DNA from: Zancudomyces culisetae
Taxonomy: Eukaryota > Kickxellomycota > Harpellomycetes > Harpellales > Legeriomycetaceae
Assembly: GCA_001969505.1 (NCBI GenBank)
Contig: LSSK01000873.1
Location: 1-24,835 of the forward strand
Direction of reading: 5' to 3'
DNA length: 24,835 bases
The notes under the pieces were generated by a model, which was not told where the DNA came from, did not search any database, and saw only the letters and a list, made by a program, of their open reading frames with translations. Position 1 is the first letter of the stretch. Every line of letters begins with the position of its first letter. Made by a program: the position numbers and the translations under genes. This document shows, piece after piece, positions 8,372-19,304 of this stretch.

Positions 8372-9384
8372 GAACTGGATAACCACGTTTACAAAAAAAA
8401 AACACGATTAAGAATTAATAATATAAATAGTTGCTATCATCACATACGCTTATAACATAATTCACCATACCTCTACCTATCCATCATCTCCCAGTAACAC
8501 ATTATGTTATATTTTTTTAATGAAGTTTATTAAAATATTATATAATTGTTTAAAGTGTATTATATCCCATACCAATTTACAAATCTCGGTGATCTTACTG
8601 AATATCGGCATTTTCCCTTACAGCATGTATTAGTAATAATTTAAAAAAATTCCATGCCGGTTAGCTAATCAAAAGGTGGTATTAAAACATTAGCATGTTG
8701 GTTTTAACGTTATATTCTTATCCTCCCCCAAATAAGTACATCTAAACAAGCGTGGCTGTATTAACATTATATACATTCTATCATTCTTGTTTGCAATAAC
8801 ACGCAGAAAATGTCAACGCTATCACTACTTTAGACATATGGTATATCATGGGTTATTTAACCAAGCAAACTCGACAAATATAGTATATAAACTGCCTATA
8901 TATATTTGTATTACACTCATATGTACAAAGGTTTTATTCCTTGGCAGACTATGTTTGTTATTACAGGCCAACATAATCATCTAGCTTGAAGGGCTTAATC
9001 AGAAGGTACCGTTTTATAGTTAGTTTGCTTTGTAAGCTTTGTGAATCATTAAAACTTGAGTTTATAGCTACAACCAAGATATAATAAAATAAAAACCAAC
9101 ATTGATAGGTCAAGATACATTTTGTAAACAACCCTAGACGATTTACATCCACAAAGTTCAGGTTGGAGTCCTGGTATTGCATATTTAGGATTTTTGGTAT
9201 GAGTTAATCTATTTGCGAAAAAGAGATCACTTCCCCAGTGTCCCTCGGTTCACTCTCTTTTTTTATTATTGTGGAATAACGAACATTATATTGACATGTT
9301 TTAGTAAAATAGCAAGTCATTAAAGTTAAAAGTATTGACTATATTTGAGACAGATCTACTTTATTATTTGACTGTATTGACAGC

Positions 9385-10142
9385 TTAACAAGGGAGTAAT
9401 TCTATTTTCATATACAAATATTTTGTTAGCCACCTTCTTTTAATTTCTCTAGGATGTTCATAATCACAGATATTGATTCAAGGGTGTTGGACCTGCTCTG
9501 TGTCGAGCTATGATGATTATTTTAGCTCGATAAACTCTATTCAAGAATCTCACTGTGCTACAGTTGAGTCAGGGATGCTACGCCCGACTTTCTCACCTAT
9601 AGATCGAATAACAGCCCTGGTGACAAACTCTCTCAAACAGTAATTCTTTTATTTTATTACTACTAAAAGTAGAAAAACTGACTGTATAAATTTGCATCTT
9701 ATGGCAATTGGCATACTATTATTTTGAAGTAATAAATAAATCCCATTAAATATTTTTTTCAATTTTTTTGTTATTATTGAGAACCAAGCCAAGGTAGACA
9801 TATATCTTAGTTGTTAGAGCATCAATGTTGAGGAATTTGAGTTTAATGTTTTTTTTCAGTATTAATCGCCATTTCTCCACACTATCTTACAGAAATTTCG
9901 AACATTTCAGCCCAGTTACTTATAATATTTAAAGATATTTCCACATCCTCTGGTGTTTCAGCCAGAACAACCAAATCGTGCGCAAAAAGCAAATCCGATA
10001 CTCTAGTTGTTACTGTTACTCCTCTTATCTCACTAAACACATCCTTAGTGTATATATTGAATAGAAACGGTGACGATTGGCAATCTTGTCTAACACTACT
10101 ATCATATTTAACTACTGGTGATAAATCCCCTTGTTTATAACA
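9385..10142 (-). mobile_element. Decayed, 5'-truncated LINE (non-LTR) reverse transcriptase remnant
   Basis: On the minus strand 10142-9885 is an 86-codon open frame reading as the middle of a LINE reverse transcriptase: VRQDCQSSPFLFNIYTKDVF corresponds to the VRQGCPLSPxLFN motif B region, and SDLLFAHDLVVLAETPEDV to motif C (usually FADD). The SLNxIxxW..FEISV block follows; after one TAG comes CGEMAIN (usually KCGVMAIN). Shifted frames continue with YLGLVLN (about 9795) and, from 9720 to 9385, with MPIAIRCKFIQSV, TRAVIRSIGEKVG, ELK and REIKRRW, which match the LINE thumb and C-terminal region in order. The catalytic FADD is FAHD (9986-9975), VRQG is VRQD, and there are several stops and frameshifts, so it is dead. 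The RT N-terminal half is missing, as in a typical 5' truncation. Confidence 0.88.
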
Positions 10143-10214
10143 TCAATTATTGTAATTATAAAAAAAATCAAGTAAATAATCGTAAGAAAAAAAAAGAACA
10201 CAAACAAAAAAAAA

Positions 10215-13200
10215 CTAAAAGATATGTAAGGCTCTAATATCTTCGAGCTTTTTGATGACGTCACCGACTGATCGATCTAGAGAAGAGGCAATTTCGGTTT
10301 TGAGGCAGTATGATGAGTCGTCAGCATAAGGGTTTTCATCGGCGTGCTCATCGTAGAAAATAGAGGCGGAGCGATGTATTTTAAGGGGAAGGTTGGAATA
10401 CAGCTCACACAGCGAGCCATCTATAATGTTTTTGACGGGAGAGACACGGCTTTTGTAAGTGATATGGGAGTTTCCAAGCTTGGAGAAAAGATGGGAGGAT
10501 GTAGATGATCTAAGGTGCATTTCCAAGGTCTGGAAAAACTCGACATCAGTGTGTTTGTTAGTTAGCGGAATCATAGCGCCAATTTGACCAAGAAGAGTAA
10601 AATAAATCAAAACAGGAGCCTTGGGAGCTGTTGAAGAGGATGTAGAATGGGGGGCGACAGCTGTACCATTCGGGTACTGGGAGGATCCTGAGGCTGAGGC
10701 TGAAGAGTGCTGCAGGTGCTTCGCATCTACATAATCGTAATCAATGGCGTTGTAGTCATGATGCTGGTCAACTCCACCAGACATGGCAGCAAAGTCAGTA
10801 GTGGCACTGAGGTCATAGTCAGACAATTTTTTGAATGCGTAGGGCCAACTGGGCAGAGAAACCATATGAGTAATGATGTCGGAGCCGCCGATACTTGATT
10901 GAGCAATCAGCTCGAATTTGTATGGTGCCTCAAAGGAGAGTGCATAGGAGGAGGAAGCTGACTGGATGGCACCAACAGCACCAAAACCACCGATGTTTGA
11001 GGGAACAGCAGCAGCTAGACGTCTCCTGGGGTTTTGGAAAGTGGCCTTTTTATTCATAATGTTAATCAAGATCTGATGAAGAGCCATGTGTGTAGAGGAG
11101 TCAGTGTTTGCGGCAGGAGCTCGGTCAAGTTGTTTGCGCAAATCATCAGGCAGTCGCAGCACGGCAAAGGTGCCGAATTTATCAGATACAGCGACAGTAT
11201 CGCGATCCAAAAAGGTAAGCGCAGTGATGTAGCGTGGGACAACGTCATCGCAAACAACGAAAAACTGATGAGCGGAGGGACTGTAGACAACATAGTGTAC
11301 TGATTCGGAAACGTCGCTGACTACAAGCCGGTTGGAAAAGACAGGTTTTACCGAGTCAGAAGTCTTTGAGTAGGCGTATCTATGGCGGGTGGGTGCAACG
11401 ACTATACGGGTAAGCAGGGTAGGCAACCCACCTAAATGAGCCTTGCGAAGCAACTGCTTGCGCCCCAAGTCATACATTATCAGCGAATTTCCCACAGCGG
11501 CCAACAACTGGCCCTGGAATTCAACTAGGCACTGTGGTACATGAGCAGTTTGTGTCTTGTGCAGCAATTCCAGTACCAGCTGGCCGTCTTCAGTCTGTGA
11601 AAACGTATACACTCTCAGGTATGCCGATTTACATGTCCTAGGCTTGAGAGTGACATCTACGCCGGTGCCCACAACCAATACGTGGTCATCAATCTCGCTG
11701 TTCGAGTGATAAAATTTGACCAATGCCACCGAAAACGCAGCCTCGTTGTCTTCCAGCTCTAAGATGTGGTCTGAGTTTCCAGTGAACGGATCGAGAACAC
11801 GAATGCACGAAGCCCAGCAGCCGTCGCCGTTGCGAACATATCCAAATTGCGATGGGGGAAGCGCAGAGTAGTGTTGGGCAAAATCTTCAGTGTTCCCAAT
11901 GATCCCGTGCTCCGATTCTATAACTACAAACTTTTTGTATTTGCTATGCAACACGAAGCCGCGCGGAGTGTAGGAAAGCGGCATTGACACAGTGTTTATC
12001 TGCGCGTCGAGTCGATCGACCGTAATAATCCGCAACGAGTTTTCGGAGATAGCTACGACGCCCTCACTGATTTGCTCAGACCGGAACCCTGCAGCAAACT
12101 CAAGCATGTCATAGGAAAGTGGATCTAGCCTATGCTGACCACTATGTTTGTAGCTGATCCAGGGTCGTGTCGACAATGCCAAGACGCATTGCCGGCCCTG
12201 AGAGGCCATCATTGGGAACAACTTTACAGGTTTGGTTCCCAAAAAGCGGGTTCTAGTATCGGTCATCTCATATGTGGCTGGATCTAGAGCTGTACGCTGC
12301 ATAATTCCGTTTCGTAGTCCAACAAACATGTAAAGTTCGTTTACTGTGTGGCCTACATGACTCAAACAAAGTGAATCGGGCATATCGGAAAGTGCTAGCG
12401 TACCAAGAATGTCTAGATCCTTGTTTGGATCAATAGATACCAACCTCGCCGTTTGGTCGTTGCATCCTATAGCCATCACCAATGCCCTAGTTCGCCCTTC
12501 TTGAATTTCTGGAATTGCCAAACACACAACATCACATCCAATGTTCAGTTTTTCACCCCACTCGGATAGTATACCCAAATCACCATCAAGCTCAAACAAA
12601 ATAACATCACCACGGTTCAGTGCTATCACGACCTGTCTGCTATTTGAAGTCGTAGCAATAATCTCTCGGCCTGGTGGTGGCTGCCACTCGTTTACTCTTC
12701 CATCGGCTTTGATGTGTCGCAGAGCATGTGGTGTAACTTGCAACATCCCATTGTCTGCCAACAGCTGCACCCCCAATGTAGGCGTATCACTGATAAATCC
12801 TGAGTCCAGTACCTCCTCAACCTCTTCGCCAATCAGTAACACCAATGTTGCGTCCAGAAATGACACCACAATGTACGAGTCGTATTCATCTTCTATACGC
12901 TTCTTGATCGTCCACACTGCCTTTGCGTTTCCCGGCAACTCACTCACTGCCATTTCTGTAACCTCCAGTCCATGCCTAATTACCTTAAGACTACTTCCTC
13001 CTCCTCTTCCACATAGTCCATACATCTGTGGTGTGTCCTCCTGTGCAAGGTTGTTGATCATTCCTCCTACAAACGGACAAAGACTGTCCAGCTCGCCTAC
13101 AAGTGTCAAGCTACTCAAACTTCGCGGCTGAAATTCTGCCTCTTGTTCTTCATCTTGGTTCATCTCATCATCATCATCATCATCATCCCTTTCCTCTACC

Positions 13201-14464
13201 GCCAGATACTCAGCTTCGTCACCCTCATCTCCCAAATTCTCCAATTGGTACAACTGATGGTTTCCAAACTCTGCTCCACAAAACAAGAAGCCACTTCGAA
13301 ATACTGCTAGTGCATTAGCCACTGCCACTGTATCAAAGTATTTGATTCCAAACTCATGCATCTTCCCCTCCTTGTATTCTATCCGTACCTTAAACAGATC
13401 TCCCTCTTCGCTCTGTAACAATATAAAACTGCCCTTTTTCATCCTATGAACCACACCACTAACTATTATACTCTCTCGCTCCTTAGATCCTCCTGCTCCA
13501 ATCGCCCGTTTTGGAATAGGTACCCTCAACCCTCGCTGTCTGTTGCTGTGCATATACGTAATATATCCTTCACTACACACAAGCACCCCAGACGGGCCCT
13601 CTTCACCCCCAGGTACGGCTATTAGCTTGTTTGCCCGTGAATCCACTGTCGCACTCCACTGTCGTACCACATGATTGAGCCCCAAATCCAGCTCGTAGTA
13701 CACTAAACTTTTCCCAGAGTTAATCAAACCCTCCCCCATTTCATCTCTGTCGATTTCGGCATAGTTACTCTCCAACGTTGCAAATATCGGGTTTTCGTAC
13801 CCTACATCTACCCCCACTACATCATAACATATGCTCCCGCTCTTATGTGCCTCCAGAGGACTTGAAATTGTGAGATTTGCCTCTGAATCTCGATTGATTA
13901 TATATACAAACTTTTGCTTTTCGACAGCTCCTATCATTAATGCTCTGCCCTGTGGATCGCTCGCTAAATACTGTCCCGGTACCAATCTTCGAAACCCTGT
14001 CCGTCCGAAAGCCTCTTGTTGAATCACCTCGAATTCCTTTCGATCCTCCTTATATTCCAATATCGTGATTGCTCCCGAATCGCTTCCGATAACAACATAC
14101 TCTATTATTTATTTATTATTGCCATTTTATTCTATTTTTGAGCATCTAATAACAATCTTTTGTTATAAGCACATTAGACTATAAAAGAAATAAACATAAA
14201 CCTATTCATTGAGTAGATATCTTTTCAAGTAGATTTACCTTTACTGCCCCCAGTTAATCGGAATGTTATTAAACTTCTAATCTTTCCCATAACATTTTCA
14301 GAGTGTATTTCGACAAGCTTTCCCGTTGTTGTTTCAATTTCCCATAGTTCTATTCTATCATTTCTTGCCAACACCAACTCTTGTGTTCTCCTGCCCCGGA
14401 AATGACCTACACATGCATGCTCGACCGCGGTAGCGCTCTGTAACTCAACATTATACAAATACAT
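10215..14464 (-). CDS. SF3B3: Splicing factor 3B subunit 3 (SF3b130/Rse1), two exons
   Basis: Scaffold of the SF3b complex of the U2 snRNP, holding SF3B1 in branch-site recognition; nuclear. Exon 1 is 14464-14239 and exon 2 is 14101-10215. The 137-nt intron (14238-14102) has donor GTAAAT and acceptor AATAG; the join gives GGSK-E-YVVIGSDSG, matching the conserved GGTKDYIVVGSDSG of SF3B3, and a 1370-aa protein. Exon 1 starts MYLYNVELQ like human MFLYNLTLQ. The MMS1/DDB1-like N-terminal beta-propeller region and the C-terminal CPSF_A region are both present, ending in KKLEDIRALHIF. It is longer than human SF3B3 (1217 aa), partly because of an acidic tract (about 378-399, with seven D in a row) and a Ser/Ala/His-rich insert (about 1168-1236). 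Stop is TAG. A LINE remnant begins 73 bp past the stop. Confidence 0.96.
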
Positions 14465-15206
14465 TCTCCCTTTTAATTATTTGTTTTTTAATCACCGCTA
14501 TTCTCCTTTTTTTCCGCGCTATTATTCGCTTTTCTTTTTTTTACAGATTTCTCACTATCGTAAAAATTATATTATATCGCGGTTGTTCTCGTCTTATACC
14601 CTTTCCCTTGTTCTTTTGCGCCTCACTGACCGATTTGCTATGAATCAATTGTTTTTAAATAAAATAAAATAAAATAAAAAATTAGTATATCTTATTCGTT
14701 ACTGCAAAATGCTTATTTTTTTCTATCTTTCGCGCTCGATTTTCCCACCTATTTTAATTATTTACCGCTTTTTATTTATTTTAGCAAATATAATTTATTA
14801 CAGTAGCAAATTTTTCGCATTCAAAATAAAAAAACGAAAAAAAAAAAATTAAAGTGAAAAATGAAAAGCGAAAAGTGAAAATTTTTTTACAACTTTGATC
14901 CTGGAGGCTATCAACTCCCGTACATCCCTTAGCCGTATTTTGGGAAATGAGCTTTTTTTTTTTGGCGGACTTTTTTTAACTTTTTTACTCATTTTCGACC
15001 ATTAACAGTTAACACATTCCACTTTTTTTGATACCTGTCTGTATATACCTAGTTTATTTTGATATTTCGCAAAGTTTATTCATAGTTGCATTAGAAAAAA
15101 ACCTATATAAAAAGAAATACCAAAAGCAAAAGCAAAAACAGTAGTATATCATCAGTATACCACCACTTGCAGCTACTTATGGGCCGATTCAACACTTTCT
15201 CAAACC
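14465..15206. promoter_or_regulatory. Promoter region of SF3B3 and 3' flank of the secreted-protein gene
   Basis: 740 nt with strong strand asymmetry (T/C-rich near the SF3B3 start, A-rich near 14850). It contains an (AAAAT)n run at about 14657-14680, a TTTCGCGC box at 14728-14735 (GCGCGAAA on the SF3B3 strand) and a short array of GAAAA units at 14853-14881. No coding frame. Confidence 0.4.
14657..14680. repeat. (AAAAT)n short tandem repeat
   Basis: About four to five copies of a 5-bp A-rich unit in the SF3B3 upstream region. Confidence 0.8.
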
Positions 15207-16424
15207 CTAATCAAAAATAGCACTCGCCTCTGCAGCAATCCCATATTCGGTGAGAATACCAAACTCGTTTCTAATAATGTTTCGCAACTCTTTGATTCTC
15301 TCTGGATCTTCGGTTGGGTCAGAATCAAGCGCCCAGCTAAATTGCGACATATACGCTCTGTTGTTCCGTGTAATGACCGAAACTTTATTTGGTGCAATTA
15401 TTTCTATATGTACCACATCGAAATAATCGTTTCTCGTGAATAACACTACCCGCTTTACCTTCTTTTCTATAAACTCCTTAAGCTTGTTATATTTTTCTTG
15501 GCTTTCCTCAAATGCAGCTTTGTCGCCCTGCTCTTTCAATGATATCATTTTCTTGTACGCACTGTTCTGTTCAGCTTCAATGCTACTCATGTACCATTTG
15601 AGAATACTCACTCGTTCAATTTCTTTGTTGTCTGGAGACAGCCTATTGGTATTTGCGAGTGCACTTCTGATGCATTGTAGGACCAACCCCTTTCTGTCTT
15701 CATCGCCATCAGTTTCAGCCGGTCTGTTTTTGCTCTTTGCAAGTAACATCTCCCTTGCTCCGGCTAATATGTCGGTAATCTTCTGGAATGTGTCAAACAA
15801 ATTTGATGCATAGTTAAGCAGTTCGGCTTTTTTTTTACGCACATCTTCGCTGCTGTCTCTTTTAGAGAACTGTTGAGAAAAAAGAGCAGAGTGTTTTTGT
15901 GTGATCAAGTTGATAAACGCCTTTACATTTCTTACCTCCTCCTTCAGATCGCCTCTATGTGTTTTAACCAGATCAAGCTGTCTATAATAAAACAATGAAT
16001 AATATGACAATACATCTACCCACTTGTTGAGGTCATTGACAAAGTACTGGTCCAAGATAAAGCTGGGGAATGGTTCTGGGTTATAGTTAACATGTTGGTT
16101 CAGGTAAGCAATGAGGTTATGTACCTCTGCTGATCCACGCTGAACGGTTTGTATTGTTTCTGTGTAGTATTTGGAAACTCTGTGAACTAAAAAATCGGGA
16201 CTCTGGAGGTATTGGCAGTTCTTGATTACCATGTTTTGTGTCAATGCATAATTCCCTGTCTCTGCATTTACAATACATTGATGAAAGTTATAGCTTGGCC
16301 ACGCTCCACCAAGATCATGTGTTTTATAACACTCTTCAAACTTTGCTAGAGTAAATCCAGCTACCTTTCTTGTAAAAAGAGCAATTACTAACACCCCAAC
16401 AGTATCTCTCGAGTACAACCACAT
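15207..16424 (-). CDS. Unrecognised secreted protein, 405 aa
   Basis: Single-exon 405-codon frame with a strong A-rich start context (A-run directly before ATG). Residues 1-23 look like a signal peptide (hydrophobic core VGVLVIALF, then TRKVAG), so the protein probably enters the secretory pathway. The mature part has four cysteines (C32, C50, C70, C251), enough for two disulfides, and is mostly alpha-helical by eye, with charged stretches around 155-235 and 262-325. A Lys-Arg pair at 188-189 (SKRD) could be a Kex2 site. The C-terminus is acidic then hydrophobic, ending in AIFD. I recognise no family. A TATAAAA lies about 180 nt upstream (minus 16612-16606). Codon use and frame length leave little doubt that it is a gene; its role is unknown. 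Confidence 0.85.
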   Translation of the reverse strand: MWLYSRDTVGVLVIALFTRKVAGFTLAKFEECYKTHDLGGAWPSYNFHQCIVNAETGNYALTQNMVIKNCQYLQSPDFLVHRVSKYYTETIQTVQRGSAEVHNLIAYLNQHVNYNPEPFPSFILDQYFVNDLNKWVDVLSYYSLFYYRQLDLVKTHRGDLKEEVRNVKAFINLITQKHSALFSQQFSKRDSSEDVRKKKAELLNYASNLFDTFQKITDILAGAREMLLAKSKNRPAETDGDEDRKGLVLQCIRSALANTNRLSPDNKEIERVSILKWYMSSIEAEQNSAYKKMISLKEQGDKAAFEESQEKYNKLKEFIEKKVKRVVLFTRNDYFDVVHIEIIAPNKVSVITRNNRAYMSQFSWALDSDPTEDPERIKELRNIIRNEFGILTEYGIAAEASAIFD

Positions 16425-17821
16425 TTTTTTTCCGCTTGTAGTCGCCTTTATGTATCTCTACTACGTTTAGTAATCGTTTTCCTGGCAAAAAATAATCAAG
16501 CAAAAGCTTTTTTTATTATTATTTAGAGAGTAAGATATCTTGAATATCACCCGTATCAAAGGATTAGATCCTGACTATTCCAGAGCAGATAGGAAATACT
16601 TGGGGTTTTATATTTTTACAGAACTACACTCATTTCTGTAAAAGCATATTTGTTAACACTATACACCTACTTGCTCCTTTTTAGATCTTTCTGCTTTCCG
16701 CTCACCTTCCCCCTTTGTACATTTTGTTTCGTTTTGTTTTGCGTCTTCGGTTCATTATCCATTCTCATAATACTTGTACTTGATATTTGCGTTATAAAAT
16801 CGGGTTATATGGCAAGTTTAATTTGTCTAGCCGAGTTTTATTGAAGAAGAAAAAAAGGTAGTTACTGGGCACTCAAAGTATAACATGTTATTAACCCTGT
16901 TCGTTTCGAGTAAAAGAATAACACATTAGGAACTTTATATAAATCCTTTTTTAGGATTCCTTTTTTTTTCTTGTTTTTCTAAGGGTTCTAAATGTTAAAA
17001 GAACGTTTCAACAGCAAATGAAACGAAAAATACACAAGTTTATTGTAATATATTATAGAAAAAAATAGGAAAATGATAACATCTCTATATTTGCTGCCCT
17101 ATAAATATACTAGAACGAAAAAAAAGGAACAAATCCTAGCATATAGCATAAACTCTTAAGCAAAGGATCAAAGTACCAGTTTTAGTTTTTTTACCCATTC
17201 GAATACTCACAACAATCAACACACTTAAACCACACTAAATAGAATAGGAATTGGGCGAACCAGAGAGAACTAGATTGGTAAGAGAATATGATCCCAGTCC
17301 AACTAAAGTTGCCTTTAAAGCCATGCTTGCAGTTTGTATATTCTCCAGAGAGGAAATAATTTTGTTTGGTTTTGTTCAGCATTTACAAGTTTAGCGTGAT
17401 TCCATTGCGGCCCTTCTTTGTGCTTTCACTTTTTGCTTTGGTATGTGTACCATCTTGTGGAAGCTAACGCTTTTTTAAAATGGATCCGCATCTCCTCCCC
17501 AACTTTTCAAAAGAGGAACACATTTTGTGTTAGATTTCACTGATAAAAGCTGCGTAATGTACCCATTAAAGCAAATATAGAAAGTTTACCTCCAAGGATA
17601 ACAGAGCCGTCATAAGTATGACCATTTGGTTCAAAAAACCAAGAAGATGTATTTGAGAAGTTAAGGAATCTTGATTTATTTTGACACTTTTTTTTCCTTT
17701 AATAAAGGAGCGGATGAAAAAAAAAACAGTAAATGTAAGTACAGGCGCAAGAGCAAGTGGCACTGTAGGTTTAAATGTAAGAGTAAAAGTAAAAGTAAAA
17801 GTAAATGCGGGCATAGAAAAA
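16425..17821. other. 1.4-kb gene-less stretch
   Basis: Between kynureninase and the secreted-protein gene. It includes a pyrimidine-rich tract on the plus strand (about 16670-16740), a TATAAAA on the minus strand (16612-16606) and a hexamer repeat at the kynureninase 3' end (17782-17805). A 63-codon frame at 17191-17382 (minus) starts with ATG but shows no family signal and is not called. Confidence 0.45.
17782..17805. repeat. (AGTAAA)4 hexanucleotide repeat
   Basis: Four perfect tandem copies of AGTAAA, 17 bp from the kynureninase stop codon and probably within its 3' UTR. Confidence 0.85.
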
Positions 17822-19304
17822 TTAGAAATTGTAGTTGTTCAAAATCTTTACTGTTTGCCAGACTTCCTCAAATGTGTTGAACAGTGGGGAAGGAGCCAAT
17901 CTGATACACTCGGGTTTGCGGACATCAACAATAAGTCCAAAGGACTTCAAATAATCAGCAACATCCATAAGTATCTTTGAGTCGAACTTCAGGCACAACA
18001 TAGCACCACGTTGTTCTTTGTCCTTTGGAGTAATTATTTCAATGTTTTTGGATGTATTTTCAAGAGTGGTCAATAGGTATTCCATATATCCTGTAAGGAC
18101 TCTAGATTTTGTGGAAATAAACTCCATCGAGACCTTGTCAAAAACTTCCATGGAAGCTAGTACACAAACCAAAGTTGTGACTGGTGGGTTTGATTGGCGG
18201 AATCCATAGATACCTTCAGCTGGGTCAAAGTTGTTGTCCATGTTGAATCTTGTTTCAAGCTTGTGGGACCACCAGCCAGTTAGTCTGTTTCTAGAAAAGT
18301 CCTTGGCAAACTTATTGTGAACAAAAGCACCACCAATTGCTCCTGGGCCCGAGCAGAGATATTTATAGTTGCACCATGTAGCAAAATCTACATTCCAATC
18401 ATGAAGCTTCACCACAACATTTCCGACTGTGTGAGCCAAGTCCCATCCTACAATACTGCCGTTGTCGTGACCTGCCTTGGTAATTCTTTCTATGTCGAAC
18501 CGTTGTCCAGTGTAATATTGAACTCCTGGCAACCACACCAAAGCAAGGGAGTCAGCATGCTCCTCAATGGTTTTTATGATGTCTTCGGTTCTAAGGGTTT
18601 CCTCGCCTTCTCTTGGCTTCAAAAGAATAAGAGATGTCTTGGGGCTAAGTCCGTGCATCTTGATTTGTGAAGTCACAGCGTAGTGATCTGAAGGGAAAGC
18701 ATGCTCTTCAATGATTATCTTGTGTCTTTTTTCGTTTGGTGTGTAAAAGGCAGAGAACAAGATGTGGATATTTGTGGTTAATGTGTTCATTATAGCAACT
18801 TCGTCTTTCTCTGCACCAACTATCTTTGCCATTGATGGTACAATATAATCATCATAAGTTACCCATGGTCTGCCGTTTGTTTGGGATACGTGACCACACA
18901 CTGCTTCATTAGACCACACGTTCAGTTCAGCTTCCATTTTAGATCGGAGGTTCTTTGGAAGCATTCCCAGGGAGTGTGTGCAAAAGTATATGCATTTGTC
19001 TTTTTCCTTTTCCTCGACTATTAATATATATTTTTTAGAGTAAGATAAGCATGACTAACGTGACATGTGGTATATGGCATATGGAAGGTTTCTTTTCAAC
19101 AACCCACTATAAAAGAAAATAATACTCACTTGTACGTGTAATTTCACCCACTGCTACTGGGGTAGGGTATTCGAATTCTTCACGGAGATTCTTCAGCTCT
19201 GGCCTGGCATCCATTTCCTTTGCAAATTCAAGACTGAGTGGACCATTCTTTGAGGAGTCAAAGTATTCCTCAACGGTTCTGATGGCTGATGCTTCGTAAG
19301 TCAT
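17822..19304 (-). CDS. BNA5: Kynureninase, two exons
   Basis: PLP-dependent hydrolase that cleaves kynurenine or 3-hydroxykynurenine to anthranilate or 3-hydroxyanthranilate plus alanine, in tryptophan catabolism and de novo NAD synthesis; cytosolic. Exon 1 is 19304-19130, exon 2 is 19017-17822. The 112-nt intron (19129-19018) has donor GTGAGT and acceptor TAG; joining gives GEITRT-I-EEKEKD and a 456-aa protein, close to human KYNU (465 aa). Conserved blocks in order: AFPSDHYA, KPREGEETLR, GVQYYTGQ, WDLAH with D251, and the PLP-lysine motif NYKYL with K277 (human K276), followed by TGWWSH, TRFNMD and GFRQSNPP. The start has context AAAATGA. One oddity is THSLG at 72-76 where most family members have GNSLG. 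Confidence 0.95.

Larger units (their letters stand above)
7890..9384. other. 1.5-kb stretch without a recognised gene
   Basis: AT-rich. It holds two palindromes (8309-8337 and 8354-8371). The right end (about 8960-9260, minus strand) may be the 3' part of the LINE remnant, but I could not match it to a family. Short open frames here have no family signal. Confidence 0.45.

Noticed and set aside
12541-13131. 196-codon plus-strand frame inside SF3B3
   Set aside because: Antisense shadow of the highly conserved SF3B3 coding exon.
17566-17880. Frames with repeated Thr-Phe or Ser-Lys dipeptides beside kynureninase
   Set aside because: They are translations of the (AGTAAA)n repeat in different frames and overlap the kynureninase 3' end.
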